Assembly: GCF_900639865.1 (NCBI RefSeq)
Contig: NZ_CAAAHX010000009.1
Location: 94,339 to 158,338, forward strand
DNA length: 64,000 nucleotides
Origin: Legionella gresilensis
GTDB lineage: Bacteria > Pseudomonadota > Gammaproteobacteria > Legionellales > Legionellaceae
Reading direction: 5' to 3'
Positions 9,397-18,496 of this stretch are shown piece by piece. Position 1 is the stretch's first letter, and each line of letters opens with the position of its first letter. The notes beneath the pieces are model-generated. The model was not told the origin of the DNA. It saw only the letters and a list, made by a program, of their open reading frames with translations, and searched no databases. Position numbers and translations under genes: made by a program.

Positions 9397-10053
9397 ATGA
9401 CTAATCAACGAATAGTGTATGGCTCTATAGTATCACCTTTTGTACGTAAAGTTTGGATATCACTTCGTTTAAAACATTTAGATTTTGAAATTAAGGAAAT
9501 GGCTCCTTTCTTTGAAGCTCATAAAGAAGCACTGTTAAAGTTAAATCCGCTTGGCAAAATTCCTGTTTACCAAGAAGATAATTTTACCCTTGCCGATTCA
9601 TCGGTCATTTGTGCTTATCTTGAAAAGCAATATCCTACGCCTGCACTTTATCCTTCTGAACCTAAAGATTATGCTCAATGCCTATGGTTTGAGGAATACG
9701 CTGATACAGTATTAATACCTACGGTGAATACTATTTTCTTTAATAAAATACTTGCAAGAAAGTTTAATCGTATTCCTGATGAAGCCGCTATAAAAATTGC
9801 TTCAGAAGAGAAAATTCCTGAAATTTTTAACTATCTTGAACAACAAATTAATAATAAACAATATTTAATAGGTAGTACTCTTTCGTTGGCTGATATTAGT
9901 ACAGTGGTCGCTTTTCTAAATTTGGAATTGGCTGGATTACCCATTGATAATACCCGCTGGGACGCTTTAAGTACCTATGTTAATCAAATAGTACAAGAAC
10001 CGGTTATTCAAGAGTCATTTACTAAAGCGCAAGAAAGGCTTACAAAAAAATAG
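9397..10053 (+). CDS. Glutathione S-transferase family protein
   Basis: Thioredoxin-fold N-terminal domain (residues 1-80) with the glutathione-site pattern NPLGKIPVYQ and ADSSVICAYLEKQYP, followed by an all-helical C-terminal domain. The 218-residue length fits a bacterial GST. SPFVRKV occupies the usual catalytic serine/cysteine position. The substrate cannot be inferred. A single gene in front of the mevalonate operon. Confidence 0.88.
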   Translation: MTNQRIVYGSIVSPFVRKVWISLRLKHLDFEIKEMAPFFEAHKEALLKLNPLGKIPVYQEDNFTLADSSVICAYLEKQYPTPALYPSEPKDYAQCLWFEEYADTVLIPTVNTIFFNKILARKFNRIPDEAAIKIASEEKIPEIFNYLEQQINNKQYLIGSTLSLADISTVVAFLNLELAGLPIDNTRWDALSTYVNQIVQEPVIQESFTKAQERLTKK

Positions 10054-10142
10054 CGTAATAATTTCTAGCAAATAACCTAACTTTTTTAAAAGAACAATAA
10101 GTATGTTAAAATCTAGGTCATTTTTAGATCTGTTGGCAAGCT

Positions 10143-11168
10143 ATGCAAGATAATTTTAATCAGTTTGAAAAACGTAAACAAGATCACCTTAAACTAGCTT
10201 TATTACCTGCTAATCAAGCTTCAGAGTTAAATATTTTCGATCAAGTTATCTTACAACATGAGGCGCTACCGGATCTCAACTTTAATGACCTATCAATAAC
10301 GAGTGCTAGATTTGGCAAGTCCGTTAATACACCTTTTATGGTAAGTTCCATGACGGCAGGGCATGAGAAAGCCAAAGCAATTAATTATACATTGCTCGCC
10401 GCTTGCGCAAAAAGCGGTTGGGCTATGGGTGTTGGCTCGCAGCGACGTGAATTATTCGATAACGAAGCTGCACAAGAATGGCACTCGCTTCGCCATGAAT
10501 TTCCTAATGTAAGTCTATTTAGTAATTTAGGGATAGCTCAACTATTAGAAGTTTCATTAGCACAGATAGAACAATTAACAGATGTATTGAATGCTGATGG
10601 ATTAATTATTCACTGCAACCCTTTGCAAGAGGTTATTCAACCTGAGGGAACGCCGTTTTTTAAGGGATGTTGGCAAAAATTGGAGACATTAATAAAGCGT
10701 TTTCAATTGCCGGTTATTATAAAAGAAACAGGTTGTGGTTTCTCAGCAAGTACTTTACAACGCTTAAATGATATTGGTGTGGCTGCGGTTGATGTAAGTG
10801 GACTTGGTGGCACTCATTGGGGGCGTATTGAAGGTTGCCGCTCTCAAGGTAAAATACAAGAAAGAGTAGCGGAAACATTTAAAAATTGGGGTATTACAAC
10901 AATTAAAAGCATATTGAATGCAGTCTCAATTAAGCCTCAATTTGAAATTTGGGGTTCTGGTGGCGTTCGGCACGGATTAGACGCGGCTAAATTATTTGCT
11001 CTTGGCGCTACAACAGCTGGTTTTGCCAAGCCTATGTTAGAGGCTGCATTAATTGATGTAGAAGAAGTTTATAAACTGATGACTACAATAGAATATGAAC
11101 TGCGGGTTGCCATGTTTTGTACTGGTAGTCGCGTGCTTGCAGATTTAAAGGGGAAAGCATGCCTATAA
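10143..11168 (+). CDS. fni: Type II isopentenyl-diphosphate delta-isomerase
   Basis: FMN- and NADPH-dependent isomerase that interconverts IPP and DMAPP. Family features are the N-terminal RKQDHL, the SSMTAGHEKAKAIN region, GVGSQR, the GGTHWGRIEG region, and the FMN phosphate-binding stretch WGSGGVRHGLDAAKLFALGA. Length 341 is typical. It is the first gene of a three-gene mevalonate operon and overlaps the HMG-CoA reductase gene by 10 bases. Legionella and Coxiella use this pathway instead of the DXP pathway. Confidence 0.93.
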   Translation: MQDNFNQFEKRKQDHLKLALLPANQASELNIFDQVILQHEALPDLNFNDLSITSARFGKSVNTPFMVSSMTAGHEKAKAINYTLLAACAKSGWAMGVGSQRRELFDNEAAQEWHSLRHEFPNVSLFSNLGIAQLLEVSLAQIEQLTDVLNADGLIIHCNPLQEVIQPEGTPFFKGCWQKLETLIKRFQLPVIIKETGCGFSASTLQRLNDIGVAAVDVSGLGGTHWGRIEGCRSQGKIQERVAETFKNWGITTIKSILNAVSIKPQFEIWGSGGVRHGLDAAKLFALGATTAGFAKPMLEAALIDVEEVYKLMTTIEYELRVAMFCTGSRVLADLKGKACL

Positions 11169-12457
11169 GCAAAGACGCAGGAAAATTATTTCAAGGATTT
11201 TCTCGGTTAACGCGAGAAGAAAGGTTTGAACGCTTAGTGCAGTTGGGTGCACTAACTGTTGAAGATCTGAATTACTTAAATCGTGGTGGGGTGCAAGATA
11301 CGGTACTTGCAGATAAACTGATTGAAAATGTGATTGGTTATTTTCAATTGCCACTAGGGGTTGCTACCAATTTTTGTATTGATAATGAAGATTACGTCAT
11401 TCCTTTAGCTGTTGAAGAAACTTCAATTATTGCGGCTTTATCTAAAACGGCAAAGTGGATAAGGCAACGGGGTGAAATCACTACTTGGGTTGAGGGTGAG
11501 AACATCTTAGGCCAGATCCAACTCGCTAACGTCAAAGATTTTGCTCGTTTTTCTGATATTTTTAATAAAAATAAACTATTTTTAATCGAGAAAGCGAATG
11601 AAGACGTTGCATATACTATGGTTAGACGTGGGGGTGGCGTAAGTGATCTTAAGCTTCGCCATTTATTGCGTGGTGATGGTGGAAATATGGCAATTATCCA
11701 TTTAATGATGAATAGCTGCGATGCCATGGGCGCTAATATTATTAATCAAGTTTTAGAATATTTAAAAGAACCGATTGAAAAACTTACCGGTGAGCAAATC
11801 ACCATGTGTATTTTATCGAACTTAAATGATCAAAAACTCACAACTGCGCAAGTTATTATTAATGATGTTGAGCCTGAATTAGGTAAGCGTTTAGAAGAAG
11901 CGTCTTATTTTGCTGAGCAAGATCCTTATCGAGCTGCGACGCATAATAAAGGGGTAATGAATGGCATTGATCCAGTTTTAATTGCCACAGGAAATGATTG
12001 GCGCGCTGTAGAAGCAGGTGTACATGCTTATGCCGCACGTGAAGGTCGTTATCAAGCCATAACGCGCTGGCGTTATAATCAAGGGCAACTGGTTGGCCAG
12101 TTAACAGCACCTATTATTGTTGGTACGGTGGGAGGTGTAACGGCATTGCATCCAACAGCAAAATTATGTTTAAGAATGATGGATATTAAATCAGCTAATC
12201 ATTTATCACGCATTATTGCAGCAGTCGGTTTGGTGCAAAATTTAGGCGCATTAAGGGCGTTATGCACAGAAGGGATTATTAAAGGGCATATGAAGTTGCA
12301 TATTGATAATTTACTACTTGTGGCAGGTGCGACTGACCAAGAAATACCTGTTTTGAAAGAGCGCTTACAGCATTTACTATTAATTAATAAACGAATTAGT
12401 CTAGCTAATGCAAATGAACTGCTATCTTCTTTACGTCAAGCAAACGTTGCACCATGA
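11159..12457 (+). CDS. mvaA: Hydroxymethylglutaryl-CoA reductase, class II
   Basis: Makes mevalonate from HMG-CoA. It shows the ENVIG motif (ENVIGYFQLPLG), the VEETSIIAA segment with the catalytic glutamate, the HNKGVMNGIDPV region with catalytic Lys, the GTVGG dinucleotide-site motif and a C-terminal HMKLHIDN histidine. At 432 residues it is the short bacterial class II form. A GGGG-rich ribosome site lies within the end of the isomerase gene. Its stop overlaps the kinase start (ATGA). Confidence 0.93.
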   Translation: MPISKDAGKLFQGFSRLTREERFERLVQLGALTVEDLNYLNRGGVQDTVLADKLIENVIGYFQLPLGVATNFCIDNEDYVIPLAVEETSIIAALSKTAKWIRQRGEITTWVEGENILGQIQLANVKDFARFSDIFNKNKLFLIEKANEDVAYTMVRRGGGVSDLKLRHLLRGDGGNMAIIHLMMNSCDAMGANIINQVLEYLKEPIEKLTGEQITMCILSNLNDQKLTTAQVIINDVEPELGKRLEEASYFAEQDPYRAATHNKGVMNGIDPVLIATGNDWRAVEAGVHAYAAREGRYQAITRWRYNQGQLVGQLTAPIIVGTVGGVTALHPTAKLCLRMMDIKSANHLSRIIAAVGLVQNLGALRALCTEGIIKGHMKLHIDNLLLVAGATDQEIPVLKERLQHLLLINKRISLANANELLSSLRQANVAP

Positions 12458-13362
12458 AATGGCAAATTCCGGCAAAGACATTTTTGGTGGGTGAATACGC
12501 AGCGCTTATAGATGCGCCTGCAATTATTCTTACTACTGAACCCAATTTTGAATTAACGATTAAGGAAAATGTTTCTTCTTTAATTCATTCAAATTCACCT
12601 GCTGGTCGATTTTGGTGTGAGCAGGGTCAATCTTTAAATCAATTAGAGTGGGTGGATCCTTATCATGGTAAGGGTGGTCTAGGTGCCTCAAGTGCACAAT
12701 TTATTGGTGCTTATTTAGCTGATTGTCATTTAAAGGGCGACTTACCTAGGGATGAGAAACTACTTAATAATTATTATCAGTATGCTTGGCATGGTCAAGG
12801 CGTTAAGCCAAGCGGATACGATGTCATAGCACAAAGTCAACATGGGTGTGTTTATATTAATAATTCTAATAAAACAATCTGCTGTTTTGATTGGGTATTT
12901 AAAGACATTTCTTTTATTTTATTACATACAGGTAATAAATTAGCTACTCATTCTCACTTAGAATCGGCGCAGCTTTTACCAGGCTTTGTAAATCTTAAAT
13001 CTATTGTAAAACAAGCTGAAAATGCTTTTAAAGTAAGTGATAGTGAAAAATTAATTGACGCCATTGATGCTTATCAACGAGCGCTTACAGAGTTATATTT
13101 AGTTGCGCCAACTACCTTAGAATTTCTTAAGCAATTTAAAACCAATAAAGATATTCTTGCTGCAAAAGGTTGTGGTGCTTTAGGTATGGATATTTTATTA
13201 TTGATTGTATCTAGCCATAAGTTAAACACCTTAGTTGATAATTTAAGAAAAGAGCAGTGGTTAGTGCTGGCAACAAGTCAAGACCTTTTCCAAGGTAAAA
13301 AGCTATTAGAAATGTACCAAATTAAAACAAGCAATCATTATAACGCCGCTGACACAGCCTAA
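12454..13362 (+). CDS. GHMP kinase of the mevalonate pathway (mevalonate or phosphomevalonate kinase)
   Basis: GHMP fold: an N-terminal PAKTFLVGEYAAL substrate-binding strand and the ATP-loop GKGGLGASSAQF at about residue 72. The C-terminal domain carries a glycine-rich segment (AAKGCGALGMD). The four-base ATGA overlap with the reductase gene places it in the same operon. GEYA resembles phosphomevalonate kinases more than mevalonate kinases (GEHA), so the exact step is open. No diphosphomevalonate decarboxylase is adjacent; the rest of the pathway must be elsewhere. Confidence 0.8.
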   Translation: MKWQIPAKTFLVGEYAALIDAPAIILTTEPNFELTIKENVSSLIHSNSPAGRFWCEQGQSLNQLEWVDPYHGKGGLGASSAQFIGAYLADCHLKGDLPRDEKLLNNYYQYAWHGQGVKPSGYDVIAQSQHGCVYINNSNKTICCFDWVFKDISFILLHTGNKLATHSHLESAQLLPGFVNLKSIVKQAENAFKVSDSEKLIDAIDAYQRALTELYLVAPTTLEFLKQFKTNKDILAAKGCGALGMDILLLIVSSHKLNTLVDNLRKEQWLVLATSQDLFQGKKLLEMYQIKTSNHYNAADTA

Positions 13363-13462
13363 TTTAATTTTAATGAAATAAAAATTTCCCATAAGAAATA
13401 GGAAATAATTCAGCAAACTACTTGAATTTTTAGCTTAATCCGGTATCATCACATCCTTCTTT

Positions 13463-13538
13463 GGGCCGTTAGCTCAGGTGGTAGAGCAGAAGGCTTTTAA
13501 CCTTTGTGTCATAGGTTCGAATCCTATACGGCCCACCA
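13463..13538 (+). tRNA. tRNA-Lys (TTT)
   Basis: 76 bases with encoded CCA. The acceptor stem GGGCCGT pairs with ACGGCCC; D arm, anticodon loop CTTTTAA and T arm GGTTCGAATCC are all present. The sequence is identical to the second copy downstream. Confidence 0.97.
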
Positions 13539-13696
13539 TTTTTGGTTATGGAGTGTTGTCCACTAAGCGCTAGATCAGGCGTAAGTGCTTAAGGTGAAGC
13601 AAGGTATAACACATACCTAATACCTTTGCAGCTTACAAGGCGTATAAACTTAGCAGATAGCAATTAAACTCAAAGAAATTAAGAATTACCCAGTTT

Positions 13697-13772
13697 GGGC
13701 CGTTAGCTCAGGTGGTAGAGCAGAAGGCTTTTAACCTTTGTGTCATAGGTTCGAATCCTATACGGCCCACCA
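13697..13772 (+). tRNA. tRNA-Lys (TTT), second identical copy
   Basis: Identical over all 76 bases to the first tRNA-Lys, separated from it by 158 unrelated bases. Probably part of one tRNA transcript with the following tRNA-Arg. Confidence 0.97.
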
Positions 13773-13804
13773 TTTTTGATACACCAATTATACACCGCCT
13801 CATT

Positions 13805-13881
13805 GCGCTCGTAGCTCAGCTGGATAGAGTACTTGGCTTCGAACCAAGGTGTCGGGGGTTCGAGTCCCTCCGAGCGCGCCA
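13805..13881 (+). tRNA. tRNA-Arg (TCG), integration target of the island array
   Basis: 77 bases with CCA. The acceptor stem GCGCTCG pairs with CGAGCGC, the anticodon stem is CTTGG/CCAAG with loop CTTCGAA (anticodon TCG), and the T arm is complete. Its last 47 bases recur four times downstream, as expected for a tRNA used as an attachment site by mobile elements. The gene stays intact. Confidence 0.97.
13835..13881 (+). other. att core 0 (3' part of tRNA-Arg)
   Basis: Reference 47-bp core, from GGCTTCGAACC in the anticodon arm to the CCA end. It is the left boundary of the island array. To its right a sequence like ATGTAGCAATTTGTAA (13946) resembles a motif also found at 15856 and 17001. Confidence 0.8.
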
Positions 13882-14212
13882 TTTTTCGTTTATTATCAGT
13901 AAGTTATTTGACAGCTTTTTTTATCTCTAAACCCAATGTAGCAATTTGTAACACTTTTTGTTGATTATTACCGTTTTTATTAGATGTAGTAGAAAAACCA
14001 AGTCGTCGTCTAGTGAGATATTTAACGCCTATTAATAGGGAATGAGTATAAAATTTTATTGAGTATTTTATACATGTAGCTTTGATGGAGCATAGCTTAA
14101 TCAAGGAATTTTTTAATTCTAAACTGAACATAAATAGAAAAGGTAAGAATCGAAAAACAAATATTAACTAATCAGCTTCCCTGACTTTTCTTAATTCAAG
14201 TTGGTACATTAA

Positions 14213-14767
14213 TTAAATGTGCCATAAAAATGCTGCTCCAATACAGAGTAAACCGATAATGAAGCCATAAGCTATGTCTATTTTTTTTCTTAAGCTTGTT
14301 TTTTTACCACTTCCTATATACTTAAAGCCAATAGTATTATTATCAGTATTAGTGAGTTCAACAGAATCTACAGACGTGTATTTACTATAAATAGATATTA
14401 ATTCTGTCATCCCCTGATGGGTATAAGTGATATTTTTACAGAGAACATTTTTTTCTAAATTTTCTCCAAATTTTACAGCGCCTCTAAGGAGAGGAAGAAT
14501 TGTACATCTTTCCATCCACCATAAGAATATTAGTAGAGAGATAATTAATAAGGTTAGCCAAAATGGCAAATGACTATGAGTTATGGTGTTGTTAACATTC
14601 TCCCTTGTCAAATATAGAACTGTAGCTACTAAGGCAGCAATAATTGAAAAACACAGTTGGCGAATTTTTACTATCAAATCATTAAAATGCATTTGAGTCT
14701 CAACAGCAGTCTTCCATATTTTAAACTGAAGTTTTATTTTTTCAACTTCTAGGCAATTTTGTTCCAT
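14213..14767 (-). CDS. Three-helix membrane protein in island segment 1, unknown
   Basis: 184 residues. An N-terminal helical cytoplasmic stretch (KIWKTAVETQMHFNDLIVKI) leads into two closely spaced membrane helices (residues of about 37-80), then a soluble loop, then a C-terminal helix (AYGFIIGLLCIGAAFLW). The layout resembles small membrane proteins often found in defence and accessory islands, but I do not recognise a named family with confidence. It is divergent from the Panacea gene, with about 170 bases between them. Confidence 0.6.
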   Translation of the reverse strand: MEQNCLEVEKIKLQFKIWKTAVETQMHFNDLIVKIRQLCFSIIAALVATVLYLTRENVNNTITHSHLPFWLTLLIISLLIFLWWMERCTILPLLRGAVKFGENLEKNVLCKNITYTHQGMTELISIYSKYTSVDSVELTNTDNNTIGFKYIGSGKKTSLRKKIDIAYGFIIGLLCIGAAFLWHI

Positions 14768-14939
14768 TTTAATCTCAGCAATTAAAACATAAGCTTTTAT
14801 CGGTATAAAATAGAAATTATTGAGCTTAAGGGTGAAACCTAGCCGTATATTTAAATTTAAATAATAAGATATGCTATTATATAAATAATTTTGCTGAGAT
14901 TATGGTTAATATTGATACATTATTGGGAAAAAGAAATTT

Positions 14940-15371
14940 ATGGCGAACGTTTTCGATGTAGCTAAGTATATATTAGAGAAACAAGGCGAAATGACTGCTA
15001 TGAAGTTACAGAAGCTTGTATATTATTCTCAAGCTTGGCATGCTGTTTGGGAAGAAAAGCCATTGTTTGAGGAGAAAATCCAAGCTTGGGTTAATGGTCC
15101 AGTTATACCTGAGCTTTATGACTTACATCGAGGTAAATTTCTTATTACTAGTAGCGATATTTTTACTACTTCGAATTCTTTGAATAAATCTGAAAAAGAT
15201 AGTATTGACTCTGTACTTTCTTTCTATGGTTCTAAATCTTCTCAGTGGCTAAGTGATTTAACTCATTCGGAAGAACCTTGGATTGCTGCTCGTAAAGGAT
15301 TAGCAGCAAATGAGCGTGGAAATAAAGAGATAACTCTGCAATCTATGGCAGAGTATTACGAATCGTTATGA
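14940..15371 (+). CDS. Panacea domain (DUF4065) antitoxin, PanA-like
   Basis: The start FDVAKYILEKQGEMTAMKLQ and the following LVYYSQAWHAVWEEKPLF and AWVNGPVIPELY are the diagnostic Panacea/SocA signature. Panacea proteins are antitoxins that neutralise many unrelated toxins, usually encoded next door. Length 143 is typical. The next gene starts four bases after the stop, giving a two-gene toxin-antitoxin layout. Confidence 0.85.
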   Translation: MANVFDVAKYILEKQGEMTAMKLQKLVYYSQAWHAVWEEKPLFEEKIQAWVNGPVIPELYDLHRGKFLITSSDIFTTSNSLNKSEKDSIDSVLSFYGSKSSQWLSDLTHSEEPWIAARKGLAANERGNKEITLQSMAEYYESL

Positions 15372-15375
15372 GAAC

Positions 15376-15822
15376 ATGGCAAAGAAGAAATCTAAAAAAC
15401 CAAAATTTAGTAAAGAACCTAAGCCTAGGAGAGAGCCGCGCGTAGGAAAACAATTTTCTTCTGATGATGCCGGTCAAGTTGTTTGGAGCTTCTCCCTGAT
15501 TGATTGCGAAGGGCCCTGGGGATTTAAGTTGATTTGTAGAGACGCGTTGCTTAGCTTAATTACAGAAGGGTTCAAAGGAAAAGAAGGACTTAATTGGGCT
15601 ATTCTTAAAACAAACGGATGTCATAATGTTTTTAAAAGTCAGCTCGTCAAGAATGCTCAGAAGAGATTAGAAGAAATAAAGTTGGATGATCTAGATGAGT
15701 TATTTTCAATGAGATTTACAGGAAGGGCGCGAGTCTGGGGTATTAGAGACGGAAATATATTTAAAATTCTCTGGTGGGATCCTGAGCATCAAGTTTGTCC
15801 CTCTAGTAAAAAGCATACATGA
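15376..15822 (+). CDS. Putative toxin partner of the Panacea antitoxin (PanT-like)
   Basis: 148 residues. The lysine/arginine-rich N-terminus (AKKKSKKPKFSKEPKPRREP) looks flexible. The C-terminal part has the compact motif RVWGIRDGNIFKILWWDPEH followed by QVCPSSKKHT, which could be a catalytic or RNA-binding end. The name rests on position: start four bases after the Panacea gene, weak ribosome site of its own, coupled translation. The toxin family is not established. Confidence 0.6.
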   Translation: MAKKKSKKPKFSKEPKPRREPRVGKQFSSDDAGQVVWSFSLIDCEGPWGFKLICRDALLSLITEGFKGKEGLNWAILKTNGCHNVFKSQLVKNAQKRLEEIKLDDLDELFSMRFTGRARVWGIRDGNIFKILWWDPEHQVCPSSKKHT

Positions 15823-15992
15823 ATAATTTACTACAAGGAAATTAGCAGAGTTAAATGTAGCAGATTTGTAATAAAGTGCAGTAGCACCATCATTGTTCAT
15901 ACTTAGAGGGAGAGCCTATCATAATAAATATAAATTGGCTGCTCTAAAATAAATTAACTTATTAGCTCACAACATGTACTTACTGGTTATGC

Positions 15993-16877
15993 TCAGATAA
16001 GTACTTTCAATTTTTCTAATAAATCTAAACTTTGACTATCTAGCTTAGAAAAGGCAAACCACTTTTTGCCCAGATCCTTAATAGAAGCACCTATATGATA
16101 TATAGCTTTATCAATTATTAAAAATCGATCATGCGCTGATTCCAGAGATTTTAAAGTAATATTTCTATACTGTTGATTATACTTATCAACGTCAAGTTTT
16201 AATCTATTACTTATGTTCTTTGTAAGGATAGTAATTTTTACGTCTAAGTTAGCTTTTGATAAATGTGTTAATACTGATTCATCAATATAATTATCAATTA
16301 AAATAATTTCTTTTTTAGCTTTCTTAATTAATTGAGAGATAAAAACATAAGCATCAAATATTTGACCATCATAAAAAATTCCTTGCTTATGCTCAGGCTG
16401 ATTATCTTCTAGAGCGCTAAATATTTTTTCAAAGCGCTCATCTGTTTTCACTTCATAGCTAATTTGTTTTTTTTCTAAATTATTAATCTTTTGGTATAAA
16501 ATATCATTAGATAACACTAATTTTCTCATCTCAACAAAGGCATTAATAATTTGGATACTTATTTGTATAGCTGTAGGACTCCTTAAAACTGCTGAAAGCA
16601 TGGCAACCCCTTGCTCAGTGAAAGCATAGGGCAAATAACGTCTTCCACCTCTTGTGTTTGAGGTCACAATTTGTGACCTCAAACTATTGAGCTCTTCCAA
16701 AGTTAATTGAAATCTAAAGGCTTCAGGAAAGCGCTCTTCATTTCTTTTAACAGCTTGGTTAAATACTTTAGTTTCAACATCGTAGAGCTGAGCAAGATCG
16801 CTATCAAGCATAACTGCAACGCCTCGAATATGGTAAATTTTATGCTGAATACTTTCTGCTCTTATTATGTTGTGCAT
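15993..16877 (-). CDS. ORF6N domain DNA-binding protein with PLD-like C-terminus
   Basis: Residues 8-95 are a clear ORF6N domain (IYHIRGVAVMLDSDLAQLYD, then RRYLPYAFTEQGVAMLS), common in phages and islands. The C-terminal half (about 165-294) resembles the phospholipase-D-like domain often fused to it (EIILIDNYIDESVLTHLS, and SAHDRFLIID, which keeps a histidine but not a full HKD motif). Likely a phage-derived regulator or nucleic acid binder. 294 residues, a normal length. Confidence 0.82.
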   Translation of the reverse strand: MHNIIRAESIQHKIYHIRGVAVMLDSDLAQLYDVETKVFNQAVKRNEERFPEAFRFQLTLEELNSLRSQIVTSNTRGGRRYLPYAFTEQGVAMLSAVLRSPTAIQISIQIINAFVEMRKLVLSNDILYQKINNLEKKQISYEVKTDERFEKIFSALEDNQPEHKQGIFYDGQIFDAYVFISQLIKKAKKEIILIDNYIDESVLTHLSKANLDVKITILTKNISNRLKLDVDKYNQQYRNITLKSLESAHDRFLIIDKAIYHIGASIKDLGKKWFAFSKLDSQSLDLLEKLKVLI

Positions 16878-17125
16878 ATTTATCTTTAATTAAGTAAATG
16901 GTCTGGCTATAAACGGAAAGCTGTGATTGTAATATCAATTCCATATTAACTGGTATAGTTATTAACTCGTTAAACAGCATAAAGGAATTGCATTTAAAAT
17001 GATGTAGCAGATTTGTAACAAACTGTAGTATATCTATAGTTGTTTCATGCAATTCTAGGCAGTAATTGGCAGAATTGTTACACCGCAAGCTACTGATTTT
17101 ATTAATATTTATTATTGTTAACATT

Positions 17126-17172
17126 GGCTTCGAACCAAGGTGTCGGGGGTTCGAGTCCCTCCGAGCGCGCCA
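17126..17172 (+). other. att core 1 (tRNA-Arg 3' repeat)
   Basis: All 47 bases match the tRNA-Arg 3' part. It closes island segment 1. To its left the ATGTAGCAGATTTGTAA motif occurs (17001), matching a copy at 15856. It contains no tRNA 5' half, so it is not a gene. Confidence 0.85.
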
Positions 17173-17200
17173 TTTTTTCATTTAAAATCAGCGGGTCATG

Positions 17201-18487
17201 GGTCTTCCCCATTTTAGGGGGCACATTAATCAACCGCATAACACTTTAACTCTTATACGATAATTTTCAAAATTTTTAAAGCCATAGGCACGTCGTTGAA
17301 TAAGTTTCATTTTACGATGGAAGCCCTCGATGATACCGTTAGACTTCCTAAAACGCCACATCCGTCCAATCTCTTCTCGCCACTGATACAATGTTTTACC
17401 TAGGGTCGCTAGCGCTTTGAAAGGACTGCTTTTCAACGCCTGAACCATTTCTAAAAAGTGGGATACTGCTCGACGGCACCACTTCTTAGTCATTGCTCGA
17501 TGCATGAGTAATTGGTGGAGCTGCTGTTGGAATTGATAAATAACGTCTAGCGCAGAATTTTGGGCAAGAAACTGCTCTCTTTTAGCTTGTTGTTTTGCGG
17601 TAAGTCGTTCAGGCTTTGTTCTTAAGACAGCCAGTATTCCTCGATTACTTTTTACCTGCTCTGAAAGTTCACGATAAGTCATCATGCATTGATGTTGTAA
17701 TAAACGAATAACATGAAAGCGATCAGCAACAATCAGCGCATTAGGAAAATACTTCTTTATCAATGAACGGTAAGTACTACTTAAATCCATACAAACAACT
17801 TGAACTCGTTCTTTGCCTTTTAACGTGTTTAAATAATCACGTAAATCTGACTCGCTACGGCCTTTGACAATATCGAATACTTTATGCTTGCCTAAATCAC
17901 AAAGTGTTGTTGCATAGCCTTGTTTACAACTAAAGAAATACTCATCAATCCCTAACATGCGCGGACATAGTTGATTTTGTAATTCTAGATTTTCGGTTTC
18001 ATAGATAGCCTTATACCAGCGCTCAATAGTCGCTTTCCCATGCTTAACACGCCTTGCTAAATCCTTTTGCGATATTCCTTCGGTATGATGATAAAACACT
18101 TCTCGCTTTAAGCGTTCAGTCACACGCTGATGTTTGTTTATTCCAGGAAAGCGTTGATTACCATAGCGTTTACAATCATCACAATAAAGCTTATAGGCTT
18201 TAAATCTTAATAACGTCCTTCTATGGCCTATTGACTCATGATGAACTTCTCGCATATAACTCGATTTTTTGCGCACATGCTTGCTGTTACAATGAGCACA
18301 ACGTAACGTCCATATGTACTTCAGCTCGAATAATACCCGATCAACGCCACTCACTTTTACTATAGAAAATCCAGGTAAATTTAGGATAACATTACTCTTA
18401 GGCACTTTAATTTCGATTTTGATCGCGAAATCAATGAGTTAGTTGAGTCTAACTTGATTAAAGTGCCCCCTTATATGAGAAAGAGCC
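17201..18487 (-). mobile_element. ISL3-family insertion sequence, complete copy
   Basis: About 1.29 kb with imperfect terminal inverted repeats of roughly 33 bases: the left end begins GGTCTTCCCCATTTTAGGGG, and the right end, read inward, begins GGCTCTTTCTCATATAAGGG. The single gene inside is an intact ISL3 transposase. No clear target duplication is visible, so the insertion may be old or rearranged. It lies just right of att core 1. Confidence 0.85.
17230..18405 (-). CDS. ISL3-family transposase
   Basis: 391 residues. The N-terminal zinc-finger-like region has CxxC and CxxC pairs (RCAHCNSKH, LYCDDCKR), followed by a helix-turn-helix (GISQKDLARRVKHGKATIERW). The DDE core starts at LGIDEYF and includes the second aspartate in IVADRFHVIRLL; GIIEGFHRKMKLIQRRAYG is the typical ISL3 C-terminus with the glutamate. 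The frame is open and complete, so it may be active. Confidence 0.92.
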   Translation of the reverse strand: MPKSNVILNLPGFSIVKVSGVDRVLFELKYIWTLRCAHCNSKHVRKKSSYMREVHHESIGHRRTLLRFKAYKLYCDDCKRYGNQRFPGINKHQRVTERLKREVFYHHTEGISQKDLARRVKHGKATIERWYKAIYETENLELQNQLCPRMLGIDEYFFSCKQGYATTLCDLGKHKVFDIVKGRSESDLRDYLNTLKGKERVQVVCMDLSSTYRSLIKKYFPNALIVADRFHVIRLLQHQCMMTYRELSEQVKSNRGILAVLRTKPERLTAKQQAKREQFLAQNSALDVIYQFQQQLHQLLMHRAMTKKWCRRAVSHFLEMVQALKSSPFKALATLGKTLYQWREEIGRMWRFRKSNGIIEGFHRKMKLIQRRAYGFKNFENYRIRVKVLCG

Positions 18488-18496
18488 TAAATTTAT

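Noticed and set aside
13539..13696. Small RNA between the two tRNA-Lys genes
   Set aside because: No stable stem or terminator could be recognised by eye; most likely tRNA operon spacer.
13904..14131. A 75-codon minus-strand frame right of tRNA-Arg
   Set aside because: No family match, no ribosome site, and its end overlaps the flank motif; could be an old integrase tail but nothing supports that.
16840..17181. A 113-codon minus-strand frame beginning with RARRDSNPRHLGSKP
   Set aside because: This is the antisense translation of the tRNA-Arg 3' repeat (att core 1), a well-known false gene pattern.
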